DNA from: an uncultured Collinsella sp.
GTDB taxonomy: Bacteria > Actinomycetota > Coriobacteriia > Coriobacteriales > Coriobacteriaceae
Length of the DNA stretch: 64,000 nucleotides
Assembly (NCBI GenBank): GCA_902493375.1
Contig: CABUPH010000005.1
Coordinates: 67,268-131,267 of the forward strand
Direction of reading: 5' to 3'
Part shown: piece after piece, positions 41,345 through 49,106 of the stretch
Layout of the letters: every line of letters starts with the position of its first letter
Numbering within the stretch: position 1 is the stretch's first letter
Notes under the pieces: model-generated
Database searches by the model: none
What the model saw: only the letters and a program-made list of their open reading frames with translations
Told to the model about the DNA's origin: nothing
Program-made: the position numbers and the translations under genes

Positions 41345-42349
41345 ATGAAAATCAATCACGCGATTCTGCATATCCTGGACTTTGACTCTGCCGTCAACGT
41401 CATGAGCCAGCGCGAGCTCGATACCGAGAGCCGTACCGTGCGCAACTTCGTGACCACACATCTGCGCCGCGCGCGTACCTCGGCCGACAACAAACGCGCC
41501 ACGTTTGCCGAGAACTCTGCGTTTGGTGGTGAGCTCAAGGGCTATTTCTTTGGCGAGCGCGAGTTCGTGGACCTGTCGCAGCAGATTGCGGAGTTTATCT
41601 CCTCCGAGCTCACCAAAGCCGAGAAAGCCGAGTCCACCGACGTGCTCGTGGCCGATTTTGACGACGATGAGGATGCCCGCTGGTTTGCCGTGATGCTGCT
41701 GGGCTCCAAGCAGGCTTTTATGCACGAAGTGGGTCGCGAGGAGGGGGAGGTGCGCAACGACATCGCGCGCCACTACGCCATTCTGCCGAACCCCTCGCAA
41801 AAGGTGCCGAGCTATGCCATCGTGCGCGCGAGCACCATGGAGATCGGCTATGTGGACAAGAAACGCAAGATCGCCGGCGAGGACCGTATGCTTATCCCCG
41901 ATGGCCTGCTGCAGTGCGACACGGGCGTATCGGGCAAGGAGGTCATCGACACCGTGACGCGTGTGGTTGAGGAAGTCGCCGAGGAGCACGGTGCCAACAC
42001 GGCTGTAGCACTCGCCAAGGTTAAGGCTGCTGTTGCCGAGAAAGTTGAGGATGACGAGGAACTGCCCCCTTGGGATATCGTCGATGAGGTCTTTGAGGAC
42101 GAGCCGGTCATCAAGGAAAGCGTGCGCGCGGCACTGACCGAGGAGAAAGTTCCCGAGCGCGTTCCCGTGGAGCGCAAGCAAGTTGAGCGCGCGGCGGTGC
42201 GCAATCATAAGATCCGTACCGATACGGGTATCGAGATCAGCTTCCCGGCCGAGATGGGTTCGAACTCCGAGTACATCGAGTTTGTCAACGAGCCCAACGG
42301 CCTCATCTCCATCGAGCTCAAGAATATCGGCAGCATCGAGAATCGATAG
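41345..42349 (+). CDS. Nucleoid-associated protein (NdpA/YejK-like, NA37 family)
   Basis: 334 residues of the 37-kDa nucleoid-associated family. It begins KINHAILHILDFD, has LSQQIAEFISSELTK and AEFF-like core segments, a long Glu-rich middle helix region, and ends SNSEYIEFVNEPNGLISIELKNIGSI, a recognisable NA37 C-terminus. The family binds DNA in E. coli; the precise role is unclear. A -10-like TATACT lies at 41301. ATG 41345 gives the family N-terminus; the in-frame ATG at 41336 overlaps the likely ribosome site. Confidence 0.8.
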   Translation: MKINHAILHILDFDSAVNVMSQRELDTESRTVRNFVTTHLRRARTSADNKRATFAENSAFGGELKGYFFGEREFVDLSQQIAEFISSELTKAEKAESTDVLVADFDDDEDARWFAVMLLGSKQAFMHEVGREEGEVRNDIARHYAILPNPSQKVPSYAIVRASTMEIGYVDKKRKIAGEDRMLIPDGLLQCDTGVSGKEVIDTVTRVVEEVAEEHGANTAVALAKVKAAVAEKVEDDEELPPWDIVDEVFEDEPVIKESVRAALTEEKVPERVPVERKQVERAAVRNHKIRTDTGIEISFPAEMGSNSEYIEFVNEPNGLISIELKNIGSIENR

Positions 42350-42372
42350 GGCTTTTTTCTTTCGAATAAAAG

Positions 42373-42414
42373 TCTGGATTATATTTTGAAGTATACTTTG
42401 AAATATAATCCAGA
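42373..42414 (+). promoter_or_regulatory. 42-bp palindromic operator of the toxin-antitoxin module
   Basis: Outer arms TCTGGATTATATTT (42373-42386) and AAATATAATCCAGA (42401-42414) are a perfect 14-bp inverted repeat; the middle contains a second perfect palindrome AAGTATACTT. It sits 20 bp before the antitoxin start, the position where Phd/YefM antitoxins bind for autorepression. AT-rich bases inside also supply -10-like sequences. Confidence 0.8.
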
Positions 42415-42433
42415 TTATTTTTTGGAGGTCAAA

Positions 42434-42784
42434 ATGTCCCCACTTGTTCTGGAAAAACCGGTGTTTACAAAAGACCAAGTTGTTTCGGCTACCGAAGCAA
42501 GCAAGTCTTTATCTGCCATTCGTAAACGCGCAAAACGCGCACCACAGTTCATTGCCGATCATAACGATATCGATACCGTGATTATCGACTATGCCGCCTA
42601 TGAGGAAATGTACGGTGCGCTGCAGTATCTGCACGAACTTGAGATAAATCGCATCGCTGCGGATCGAGTCAAGCATGGTCCGCATGAATTTGTTCCGTTT
42701 GAGGACGCCCTAACTACCGAGGAGCTCGCGGAGTTTGAATCGATGGATCCGGACGTGATCCCCGATGAGGATCTTTTCGAATGA
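42434..42784 (+). CDS. Type II antitoxin, Phd/YefM-like
   Basis: 116 residues. N-terminal DNA-binding segment VVSATEASKSLSAIRKRAKR with the Phd/YefM pattern (short helices, then APQFIADHNDIDTVIIDYAAYEEMY), and an acidic C-terminal tail (FESMDPDVIPDEDLFE) that would wrap the toxin. GGAGG precedes the ATG. It overlaps the downstream toxin gene by 4 bp (ATGA), the usual coupling of such modules. Autorepression is expected through the 42-bp palindrome. Confidence 0.88.
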   Translation: MSPLVLEKPVFTKDQVVSATEASKSLSAIRKRAKRAPQFIADHNDIDTVIIDYAAYEEMYGALQYLHELEINRIAADRVKHGPHEFVPFEDALTTEELAEFESMDPDVIPDEDLFE

Positions 42785-43125
42785 GTGGGCATTTTGTCGT
42801 CGGCTTTTTGAATCGAGACGTCGAGAAGGAATATCAAAAACTAGATGGATCTCAGCGAAGACTCGTGCGTATTGCAGTCGCGAAATTAAAGACGCGCGCT
42901 GATGAAATTGGAACGCCGCTTCACGGTGAGCTTGCCGGCTGCAAAAAGATCAAATGGCGGAATGCAGGACTCCGAATGGTTTTTCGAATCCGGGAGGACG
43001 GAACGGTTGAGATTGCCGAGATCGTGGCAATAGGGCGGCGCGACCGTTCCGAGGTCTATAAGACGGCCGCAGGACGCCTGTCAAAGCGACCCGCCATGGT
43101 TGAATACGACGGAACCCTGAGATGA
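42781..43125 (+). CDS. RelE/ParE-superfamily toxin
   Basis: 114 residues. Pattern HFVVGFLNRDVEKEYQKLDGSQRRLVRIAVAKL, then the core GCKKIKWRNAGLRMVFRIREDGTVEIAEIVAIGRRDRSEVYKTA, which matches RelE/ParE-fold toxins (positively charged strands and a C-terminal IGRRDRxEVY). Whether it cuts ribosome-bound mRNA (RelE) or poisons gyrase (ParE) cannot be decided from sequence. The start overlaps the antitoxin stop by 4 bp. A terminator ends the two-gene operon. Confidence 0.85.
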   Translation: MSGHFVVGFLNRDVEKEYQKLDGSQRRLVRIAVAKLKTRADEIGTPLHGELAGCKKIKWRNAGLRMVFRIREDGTVEIAEIVAIGRRDRSEVYKTAAGRLSKRPAMVEYDGTLR

Positions 43126-43127
43126 TG

Positions 43128-43163
43128 AAGGCCGAAGCCCCGATGGTGCTTCGGCCTTTTTTG
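43128..43163 (+). terminator. Terminator of the toxin-antitoxin operon
   Basis: AAGGCCGAAGC (43128-43138) pairs perfectly with GCTTCGGCCTT (43148-43158), followed by TTTT. Confidence 0.9.
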
Positions 43164-43214
43164 TTTTCGGCTTGGTTGCTGACATTGCGCCGCAGGTTGA
43201 GCATACGTCAGCGA

Positions 43215-43322
43215 AAACGCCCCTAGGCGAGCAAGGTGACGTGAAAGAGGAGGGAAGCGTACTTCGGTACGCGACCGACGATTGAACGTCAGATTGCCGC
43301 TTAGGGGCGTTTGCAGCGTCGA
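43215..43322. ncRNA. Strongly structured 108-bp intergenic element
   Basis: Nested pairing: P1 AAACGCCCCTA (43215-43225) with TAGGGGCGTTT (43312-43322), 11 bp; GCAA (43231) with TTGC (43294); TGACGT (43237-43242) with ACGTCA (43286-43291); and a hairpin GCGTAC-TTCG-GTACGC (43257-43272) with a UUCG tetraloop. The unpaired part (GAAAGAGGAGGGAA, GACCGACGATTGA) looks like a conserved core. It could be a non-coding RNA or a transposable structured repeat; strand is not certain. No ORF. Confidence 0.6.
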
Positions 43323-43325
43323 GCC

Positions 43326-43353
43326 GTTACGCGGTTTGGCAAAACCGCGTAAC
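43326..43353 (-). terminator. Hairpin at the 3' end of the dap operon
   Basis: Perfect 12-bp arms GTTACGCGGTTT (43326-43337) and AAACCGCGTAAC (43342-43353) end 2 bp after the dapH stop. There is no T-run, so it may stop polymerase weakly or protect the mRNA end. Confidence 0.55.
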
Positions 43354-43355
43354 TT

Positions 43356-44075
43356 CTACAGCTGGCGCAGGCCCTCTTCCAGGCCGGTCTTGCTGTCGGT
43401 CTTCTCGTCGCGCATCTTGATGGCGCGGGCGGGGACACCGGCCACGACGGCGCCGGCGGGGACGTCCTCGACGCACACGGCGCCGGCGGCAACTACAGCA
43501 CCCTTGCCCACGTGCACGCCTTCCAGGACCACGGCGTTTGCGCCGATCATGACATCGTCCTCGATGATGACGGGCGTGGCGCTGGCGGGCTCCACAACGC
43601 CTGCCAGCACGGTGCCGGCGCCGATGTGGCAGTTCTTGCCCACGGTGGCGCGACCGCCCAGCACGGCGCCCATATCGATCATGGAACCCTCGCCGATAAC
43701 GGAGCCGATGTTGATGATGGCGCCCATCATGATGACGGCACGGTCGCCAATCTCGACGCGGTCGCGGATGATCGCGCCCGGCTCGATGCGGGCGTTGATG
43801 CCCTTAAGGTCGAGCATGGGCACGGCGGAGTTGCGGCAATCGTTTTCAACGTCGTAGTAATCGATGGAATCGGCATTGGCGTCCAGGATGGTCTTGAGCT
43901 CGTCCCAGTCGCCAAAGACGGTCTTGCCGCGACGGCCGCCGTAGACATGTGCGTCGCCCCAGGCAACCTTCATGCCCGGCTTCTCGCGCACGTACAGCTT
44001 GACGGGCGTCTTTTTGGGCGCGGTGGCGATGTAGTTGATAATCTCCTGTGCATCCATCTCGGCTGCGTTGCTCAT
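43356..44075 (-). CDS. dapH: Tetrahydrodipicolinate N-acetyltransferase
   Basis: 239 residues. N-terminal DapH domain ([21 protein letters not shown]) followed by a left-handed beta-helix of hexapeptide repeats ([33 protein letters not shown]..., residues ~90-225). The N-terminal domain marks the acetyl-CoA form (DapH) rather than the succinyl form. It makes N-acetyl-2-amino-6-oxopimelate in the acetylase branch of lysine/DAP synthesis. AAAGGAG precedes ATG 44075. Last gene of the lysA-dapA-dapB-dapH operon; its counterpart deacetylase is probably the M20 gene at 47536. Confidence 0.93.
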   Translation of the reverse strand: MSNAAEMDAQEIINYIATAPKKTPVKLYVREKPGMKVAWGDAHVYGGRRGKTVFGDWDELKTILDANADSIDYYDVENDCRNSAVPMLDLKGINARIEPGAIIRDRVEIGDRAVIMMGAIINIGSVIGEGSMIDMGAVLGGRATVGKNCHIGAGTVLAGVVEPASATPVIIEDDVMIGANAVVLEGVHVGKGAVVAAGAVCVEDVPAGAVVAGVPARAIKMRDEKTDSKTGLEEGLRQL

Positions 44076-44114
44076 TTGCTATCTCTCCTTTGGGTGGATT
44101 CGGTTGATACCTGG

Positions 44115-44855
44115 TTAGGCAAACATGACCTTGTCGAACGTATAGAAGCCGGGTTCGCGGGTGACGAGCTTCTGCGCGGCTGCCAAGGCGCCGTTGACAA
44201 AGATCTGACGGCTTGCGGCGCGGTGGGTGAGCGTGACCTCCTCGTCCTGGCCAAAGAAACTCACCTCGTGCACGCCGGCTACGGTGCCGCCGCGCAGCGA
44301 GTGCATGCCGATCTCCTTGGGGTCGCGCGCTCCGCACATGCCCTCGCGTCCGTAGACGGGGTGGTAGCCTGCCTCGGGCTCGGCCTCGACTACGGCGTCG
44401 AGCAGCAGCTTTGCGGTGCCGCTGGGGGCGTCGACCTTTTGGTTGTGGTGAGTTTCGACAATCTCGCAGTCAAAGCCGGGCAGCTCACGCGTGGCCTGGG
44501 CCACTAGATGACGCAGGGCTGCGATGCCGATGGAGTAATTGCCGGAGTGCATGACGCGGGCGTTCTGACCCAGCTCGCGCAGGCAGTCCATCTGCTCGGG
44601 TGTGTAGCCCGTGGTGCCGGAAACGAGTGCGGCGCCCGTGCGCTCGACATAGGCGACGACGGCATCGAAGGTCACGACGTTCGAGAAGTCGATAATCACA
44701 TCGGCAGCCGGTGCGTTCTCGAGCTCGCTCAAATCGAAGCCAATCTGGGCCACGATATCAAAAACGGGCTGCCCGGCGGCATCGACAATGCTTTCGGCGG
44801 TGGTGCGGATGAGCGAGCCCATGCGGCCCGTTCCCATAATGACGGTCTTAATCAA
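44115..44855 (-). CDS. dapB: 4-hydroxy-tetrahydrodipicolinate reductase
   Basis: 246 residues, NAD(P)H-dependent. N-terminal loop VIMGTGRMGSLI; substrate/cofactor motifs VSGTTGY, HSGNYSIGIAAL and the DapB signature ETHHNQKVDAPSGTAKLL with the catalytic His and Lys; C-terminal GCAR-type region. Start is a TTG at 44855 inside an 8-bp overlap (TTGATTAA) with the end of dapA, preceded by GGGAGC, so translation is coupled. Confidence 0.95.
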   Translation of the reverse strand: MIKTVIMGTGRMGSLIRTTAESIVDAAGQPVFDIVAQIGFDLSELENAPAADVIIDFSNVVTFDAVVAYVERTGAALVSGTTGYTPEQMDCLRELGQNARVMHSGNYSIGIAALRHLVAQATRELPGFDCEIVETHHNQKVDAPSGTAKLLLDAVVEAEPEAGYHPVYGREGMCGARDPKEIGMHSLRGGTVAGVHEVSFFGQDEEVTLTHRAASRQIFVNGALAAAQKLVTREPGFYTFDKVMFA

Positions 44856-45738
44856 GCAGACCAGCTCCCTTCAGAGCATCGGTAAGTGCGGATCGCGTGT
44901 CGTCTGCCATGGGGCACAGCGGCATACGGTAGTTTGCCTCGATCATGCCCATCTGGGCGAGCGCTTCCTTAACGGGGATGGGGTTGACCTCGCTAAAGAG
45001 GGCGTTGATGAGCGGCTGGCCGGCAATCTGGATATCGCGGGCGCGCGCTACGTCGCCGTCCAGATAAGCGCGGCACATGTCGTGTACGAGCTGCGGCTGC
45101 ACGTCTGCCCACACGCTGATGGTGCCCGAGGCGCCCAGGCTCATGAGCGGCACGGTAAGCGCGTCCTCGCCCGAGTACATGCGGAAGTCGTCTGACAGCA
45201 GGTGGGCGATCTTGGCCGCGTAGGCGACGTTGCCCGAGGCCTCCTTAATACCCATGATGTTGGGGTGCGCGGCCAGGCGCTCTACGTTGCGCTCGCTGAT
45301 ACCGCAGCCGCAGCGGCCGGGGATGTTGTACAGGATGCAGGGGATGTCCACGGCATCGGCGACGGTTTTAAAGTGCTGATAGATACCCTCTTCGTTGGAC
45401 TTGTTGTAGTAGGGGGTGATGAGCAGCAGACCGTCGGCGCCCAGGCCCTGATAGGTGAGCGACTTGGTGAGCATGGTCTGCGTGGAGTTGGAGCCCGAGC
45501 CGGCGATGACGGGGACGCGTCCTGCAACATGCTTGACCACGGCGGCGACGACGGAGTTGTCCTCGTCATCGGTCATCGTGGCGCTCTCGCCGGTGGTGCC
45601 CAGGGTGAGAATGGCGTCGGTGCCATTTTGCAAGTGGAAATCGATAAGGCGCTCGAGCGCGTCAAAGTCGACACTGCCGTCCTTTTTAAACGGCGTAACC
45701 AGGGCGACGATTGAGCCCTCGAGATTGCGGATGTCCAT
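44848..45738 (-). CDS. dapA: 4-hydroxy-tetrahydrodipicolinate synthase from internal start
   Basis: Alternative product of the same frame: 296 residues from ATG 45738, the normal size and N-terminus of DapA. Active-site residues are Thr48-Thr49 (LGTTGES), Tyr137 (ILYNIPGR) and Lys165 (IKEASGN). AAGGAGAAGAAC gives a well-spaced ribosome site inside the 3' end of lysA. It condenses pyruvate with aspartate semialdehyde, the first committed step to DAP and lysine. Its stop overlaps the dapB start by 8 bp. Confidence 0.8.
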   Translation of the reverse strand: MDIRNLEGSIVALVTPFKKDGSVDFDALERLIDFHLQNGTDAILTLGTTGESATMTDDEDNSVVAAVVKHVAGRVPVIAGSGSNSTQTMLTKSLTYQGLGADGLLLITPYYNKSNEEGIYQHFKTVADAVDIPCILYNIPGRCGCGISERNVERLAAHPNIMGIKEASGNVAYAAKIAHLLSDDFRMYSGEDALTVPLMSLGASGTISVWADVQPQLVHDMCRAYLDGDVARARDIQIAGQPLINALFSEVNPIPVKEALAQMGMIEANYRMPLCPMADDTRSALTDALKGAGLLD

Positions 45739-47157
45739 GTTCTTCTCCTTCGCCTCCGCGATCTGGATGCGTTTGTTCCATTGAGCTGCGACTGCCAGGC
45801 GCTCGTCTTCGGCGCGACGGCGGGCACTTTCGGCGCGCGACTTGGCCAGCAGCTCTCGGCCGCACGGCAGCACGTCGAGCGTGGCAAAGTAATCGCCCGG
45901 GCGCTCGGCGCGGCGGATGAGGTCGGCCGCGCCATCGGGGCGCAGCAGGACCTCGGCCGAGCGCAGCCGTCCGTTGTAGTTGTAGCCCATGGAGTAGCCA
46001 TGCGCACCGGTATCGTGGATTACAAGCAGGTCACCCATGTCGATATGCGGCAGCTTGCGATCGATAGCGAACTTGTCGTTGTTCTCGCATAGGTTGCCCG
46101 TGATGTCATAGGTGTTCGTGACGGGCGCCGTGGCCTTGTCGGCGCCGCCCGGCTGACCCATCACCGTAATGTGGTGGTAGGCGCCATACATGGCAGGGCG
46201 GATCAAATCGACGGCGCTTGCATCGACACCGATATAGTCCTTGTAGATCTGCTTCTCGTGGATAGCCTTGGTGACCAGGCAGCCGTAGGGGCCCATCATA
46301 AAGCGGCCCATCTCAGTGCAGATGGCCACATCGCCCATGCCGGCGGGAACCAGGATCTCGTCGTATGCCGCGTGTACTCCCTCGCCGATGGCGCGAATGT
46401 CGTTGGCCTGCTGCTCGGGCAGGTAGGGGATGCCGACGCCGCCGGACAGATTGATGAAGGCGACGTGTGCGCCGGTCTCGCGCTCCAGGCGTACAGCAAG
46501 CTCAAAGAGGATACGCGCGAGCTCGGGGTAGTAGTCGTTGGTGACGGTGTTGCTGGCAAGGAATGCGTGGATGCCAAAGTCCTCGGCGCCCTTGGCTTTG
46601 AGCATGCGGAAGGCCTCGAAGAGCTGCTCGGTGGTCATGCCATATTTGGAGTCGCCTGGGTTGTCCATGATGCCGTTGGAGAGCTGGAACAGGCCGCCTG
46701 GATTAAAGCGGCAGCTGACCGTTTTGGGGATGGGTCCCGCAACACGCTCAAAGAACTCGATGTGGCTGATGTCGTCAAAGTTGACGATGGCACCCAGCTT
46801 GTCGGCGAGCTCAAAGTCGGCAGCCGGCGTATCGTTGGACGAGAACATGATGTCGTGTCCCGTGATACCCAGCGAGCGGGCGATCATGAGCTCGGTATAG
46901 CTCGAGCAATCGCAGCCGCAGCCGTATTCGTTGAGAATGGAGATGAGCGCCGGGTTGGGGTTGGCCTTGACGGCAAAGTATTCCTTAAAGCCCGGGTTCC
47001 ATGCAAAGGCGTCGCGCACTTCTTGTATGTTGCGGCGGATGCCCGCCTCGTCGTATAGATGAAACGGCGTGGGGAACTGCTCGACGATATGCTCGAGTGT
47101 CTCCTTGTCCACAAACGGCTGCTTGGCCGCATATGCCTCGTTGGGGGTCAATGCCAT
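44848..47157 (-). CDS. lysA-dapA: LysA-DapA fused open frame (DAP decarboxylase + HTPA synthase)
   Basis: One uninterrupted 769-residue frame. Residues 1-~465 are diaminopimelate decarboxylase: PLP Lys64 in YFAVKANPNP, GGGVG-type INLSGGVGIPY, EMGRFMMGPYG, and DTGAHGYSMGYNYNGR. Residues 474-769 are a full dihydrodipicolinate synthase (GSIVALVTPF, LGTTGES, Tyr in ILYNIPGR, Schiff-base Lys638 in IKEASGN). The junction ...IQIAEAKEKN-MDIRNLEG has no stop. AAGGAG 6 bp before the internal ATG (45738) shows dapA can also start alone. Either a real bifunctional fusion with the first and last enzymes of the branch, or a lost lysA stop. Lysine riboswitch upstream. Confidence 0.85.
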   Translation of the reverse strand: MALTPNEAYAAKQPFVDKETLEHIVEQFPTPFHLYDEAGIRRNIQEVRDAFAWNPGFKEYFAVKANPNPALISILNEYGCGCDCSSYTELMIARSLGITGHDIMFSSNDTPAADFELADKLGAIVNFDDISHIEFFERVAGPIPKTVSCRFNPGGLFQLSNGIMDNPGDSKYGMTTEQLFEAFRMLKAKGAEDFGIHAFLASNTVTNDYYPELARILFELAVRLERETGAHVAFINLSGGVGIPYLPEQQANDIRAIGEGVHAAYDEILVPAGMGDVAICTEMGRFMMGPYGCLVTKAIHEKQIYKDYIGVDASAVDLIRPAMYGAYHHITVMGQPGGADKATAPVTNTYDITGNLCENNDKFAIDRKLPHIDMGDLLVIHDTGAHGYSMGYNYNGRLRSAEVLLRPDGAADLIRRAERPGDYFATLDVLPCGRELLAKSRAESARRRAEDERLAVAAQWNKRIQIAEAKEKNMDIRNLEGSIVALVTPFKKDGSVDFDALERLIDFHLQNGTDAILTLGTTGESATMTDDEDNSVVAAVVKHVAGRVPVIAGSGSNSTQTMLTKSLTYQGLGADGLLLITPYYNKSNEEGIYQHFKTVADAVDIPCILYNIPGRCGCGISERNVERLAAHPNIMGIKEASGNVAYAAKIAHLLSDDFRMYSGEDALTVPLMSLGASGTISVWADVQPQLVHDMCRAYLDGDVARARDIQIAGQPLINALFSEVNPIPVKEALAQMGMIEANYRMPLCPMADDTRSALTDALKGAGLLD

Positions 47158-47227
47158 GTCCCGTAAACCTCGCTATCCAGACGGCGCCATCTGCGCATCG
47201 AATCCGCATAGCGTGGACCCAATGTCC

Positions 47228-47386
47228 GGATAGCGCTCCCGCATTGCTGCAGACAGTCCTGTGGGTGTTTCCCACAGGCCCACCAGGTTGTTCGTGCCCG
47301 AAAAACCCAGTTCGGCGGGTTTCGCCTCCCCACGGGGTCAAAGCCTGCCGGCTCGCCCGCGGCTCTTCGTGCCCGCGCCTCTATCA
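47228..47386 (-). ncRNA. Lysine riboswitch (L box)
   Basis: Minus-strand leader of lysA shows the conserved L-box order: GATAGAGGCGCGGGCACGAAG, then GGAGGCGAAACCCGCCGAAC, CTGGGTTTTTCGGGCACGAA, AGGACTGTCTGCAGC and finally GGGAGCGCTATC. The 5' GATAG pairs with the 3' CTATC to close P1. The family binds L-lysine and shuts off transcription or translation; 71 nt of expression platform remain before the lysA ATG, without a clear T-run terminator, which suggests translational control. Confidence 0.88.
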
Positions 47387-47535
47387 AGTGGTAAAGACCC
47401 TATCACGTTGCACTTTACCAAACAAGAGTATTCGTATATAACGTTTAAAAAATGCAGGGATATGCTGGAAACATGTGCGCCACAATCCTGTATCACAATA
47501 AGTTGCAACAGATGTGCCTCACGAAGGGATCCTCT

Positions 47536-48723
47536 ATGACCGAGCTCCAAGAACTCCGTCGCTATCGCCGCGATCTCCATCGCATTCCGGAGCTCGATTT
47601 CGATCTTCCGCAGACTATCGCCTATATCGAGGGCGTGTTGGCGCCGCTCGCTTGCGAGGTGACCCATCCGTGCCCCAGTTGCGTCTGCGCTTTCTTCGAC
47701 GCTGGCGTTGGTGCCGCGCATGCCACGGCGATTCGCGCCGATATGGATGCGCTGCCCATCGCGGAGGCGACGGGAGCGGCCTTTGCCTCGACCCATCCCG
47801 GCAAGATGCACGCTTGCGGACATGACGGACACATGGCCATGGCACTTGCCGCCGCGACGTATGTCGACCGTACGATTCGCGAGCAGCCGGGCGCCATTAG
47901 GCGCAATGTGCTCTTTGTGTTCCAGCCGGCCGAGGAAACGACCGGTGGTGCCAAGACGGTATGCGAGAGCGGCGTGTTCGAGCGCTACGGGGCGGATCTC
48001 ATCTTCGGCTTCCACGTGTGGCCCGATCTGCCCGCCGGCACGTTGGCGAGCTGCCCCGGTCCGTTGCTGGCGCGTTCGAGTGAGACGCACATTCATATTC
48101 ACGGGACGAGCATCCATATCGCTAAGACCTATGGCGTTCCGGTCGAGGAGTCGCACGATGCGGCGCTGGCGGCTGCCAAGTTCTTGGTTGCCGAGCGCGA
48201 ACTGATGGACGAGCTGGGCACCGACGAGCCCTGTATCGGTAAGTTTGGTCTGCTGCAGGCCGGTACGGTTTGCAACGCGGTGGCGGGGGAGGCCCATGTG
48301 GCCGGAAGCCTGCGTGTGTTTACGGACGACATGTTCGACCGTGCGCGCGAGGGCGTACGCCGTGTGCTCGACGAGGCGTGCACCGCAACGGGCTGCACGT
48401 ATGATCTCGACTTTGCCGAGGGCTATCCACCGGTCGATAACGACCCCGAGCTGTTTGCCAGCGTCGCGCCTGCCTTGTCCGAACTGCAACTTGTGGACGA
48501 GCCGCTGCTAATCGCCGAGGATTTCGCCTTCTATCAGCGCTATCTGCCGGGCGTGTTCTTCTTGCTGGGCACGGGCGTGCCGGAGGGTCAAGAAAACCCG
48601 AGTGATCCGGATGGCTGTCCCGCCTATGCCACGAGCGCTCTGCATACCGATACCATGCTCTTTGACGAGGAAATTCTGCTCAAAGGCCTCGATGTCTACA
48701 AACGATTGCTTCTGCTTGGTTAA
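47536..48723 (+). CDS. M20-family amidohydrolase, candidate N-acetyl-DAP deacetylase
   Basis: 395-residue M20D metallopeptidase-fold amidohydrolase. Metal site motifs: RADMDALPI, MHACGHDGHMAMAL, VFQPAEETTGGAK (general base Glu) and the distal His in TSALHTDTM; the middle lid domain carries the HTSIHIAKT stretch. Relatives include hippurate hydrolase and N-acetyl-diaminopimelate deacetylase. Its position divergent from lysA-dapA-dapB-dapH, where dapH makes acetylated intermediates, favours the latter. GAAGGGA precedes ATG 47536. The 150-bp region 47387-47535 carries both divergent promoters; no element was firmly assigned. Confidence 0.82.
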   Translation: MTELQELRRYRRDLHRIPELDFDLPQTIAYIEGVLAPLACEVTHPCPSCVCAFFDAGVGAAHATAIRADMDALPIAEATGAAFASTHPGKMHACGHDGHMAMALAAATYVDRTIREQPGAIRRNVLFVFQPAEETTGGAKTVCESGVFERYGADLIFGFHVWPDLPAGTLASCPGPLLARSSETHIHIHGTSIHIAKTYGVPVEESHDAALAAAKFLVAERELMDELGTDEPCIGKFGLLQAGTVCNAVAGEAHVAGSLRVFTDDMFDRAREGVRRVLDEACTATGCTYDLDFAEGYPPVDNDPELFASVAPALSELQLVDEPLLIAEDFAFYQRYLPGVFFLLGTGVPEGQENPSDPDGCPAYATSALHTDTMLFDEEILLKGLDVYKRLLLLG

Positions 48724-48767
48724 TTGTCGAAGGATACCTGCTCTAGAAAATACGAACAAATGTACGC

Positions 48768-48813
48768 TATAATAGAGATGTAAGTCTATAGAAACGTTTG
48801 ACGTTATTAACGT
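48768..48813 (+). promoter_or_regulatory. Promoter and palindrome of the higBA module
   Basis: Perfect -10 TATAAT at 48768-48773 with a weak -35. ACGTTA-T-TAACGT (48801-48813) is a perfect inverted repeat 11 bp before higB, a likely binding site for the HigA antitoxin. Confidence 0.6.
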
Positions 48814-48824
48814 AAGGCGATACT

Positions 48825-49106
48825 ATGATTGCATCGTATAAAGATGAGGATACCGAACGCTTTGCCATGGGTGTGCGGGTCAGGAGGTTCGTGCCCTTTG
48901 AGCGCGTTACGCTGAGGAAGATTCGCCAACTGCAGGTTTGTGCTTCGCTTGATGATCTTCGCGTTCCGCCGGGCAACCGCCTGGAAGCTTTGAAGGGCGA
49001 TCGTGCCGGTCAATATAGCATCCGTGTTAACGAGCGCTATCGGGTCTGTTTTGAGTGGAGACAGGAGATGGCTTGGAATGTCGAAATCGTCGATTATCAC
49101 AAGTGA
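48825..49106 (+). CDS. higB: HigB-type toxin
   Basis: 93-residue RelE-fold toxin of the HigB family. It lacks a long N-terminus and shows ASLDDLRVPPGNRLEALKGDRAGQYSIRVNERYRVCFEW, the strongly conserved HigB core (PPGNRLE.L.G...GQ.SIRIN.QWRICF). The family cleaves mRNA on the ribosome. AAGGCGA precedes ATG 48825. As is typical for hig modules the toxin gene comes first, and it overlaps the antitoxin gene by 29 bp. Confidence 0.92.
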   Translation: MIASYKDEDTERFAMGVRVRRFVPFERVTLRKIRQLQVCASLDDLRVPPGNRLEALKGDRAGQYSIRVNERYRVCFEWRQEMAWNVEIVDYHK

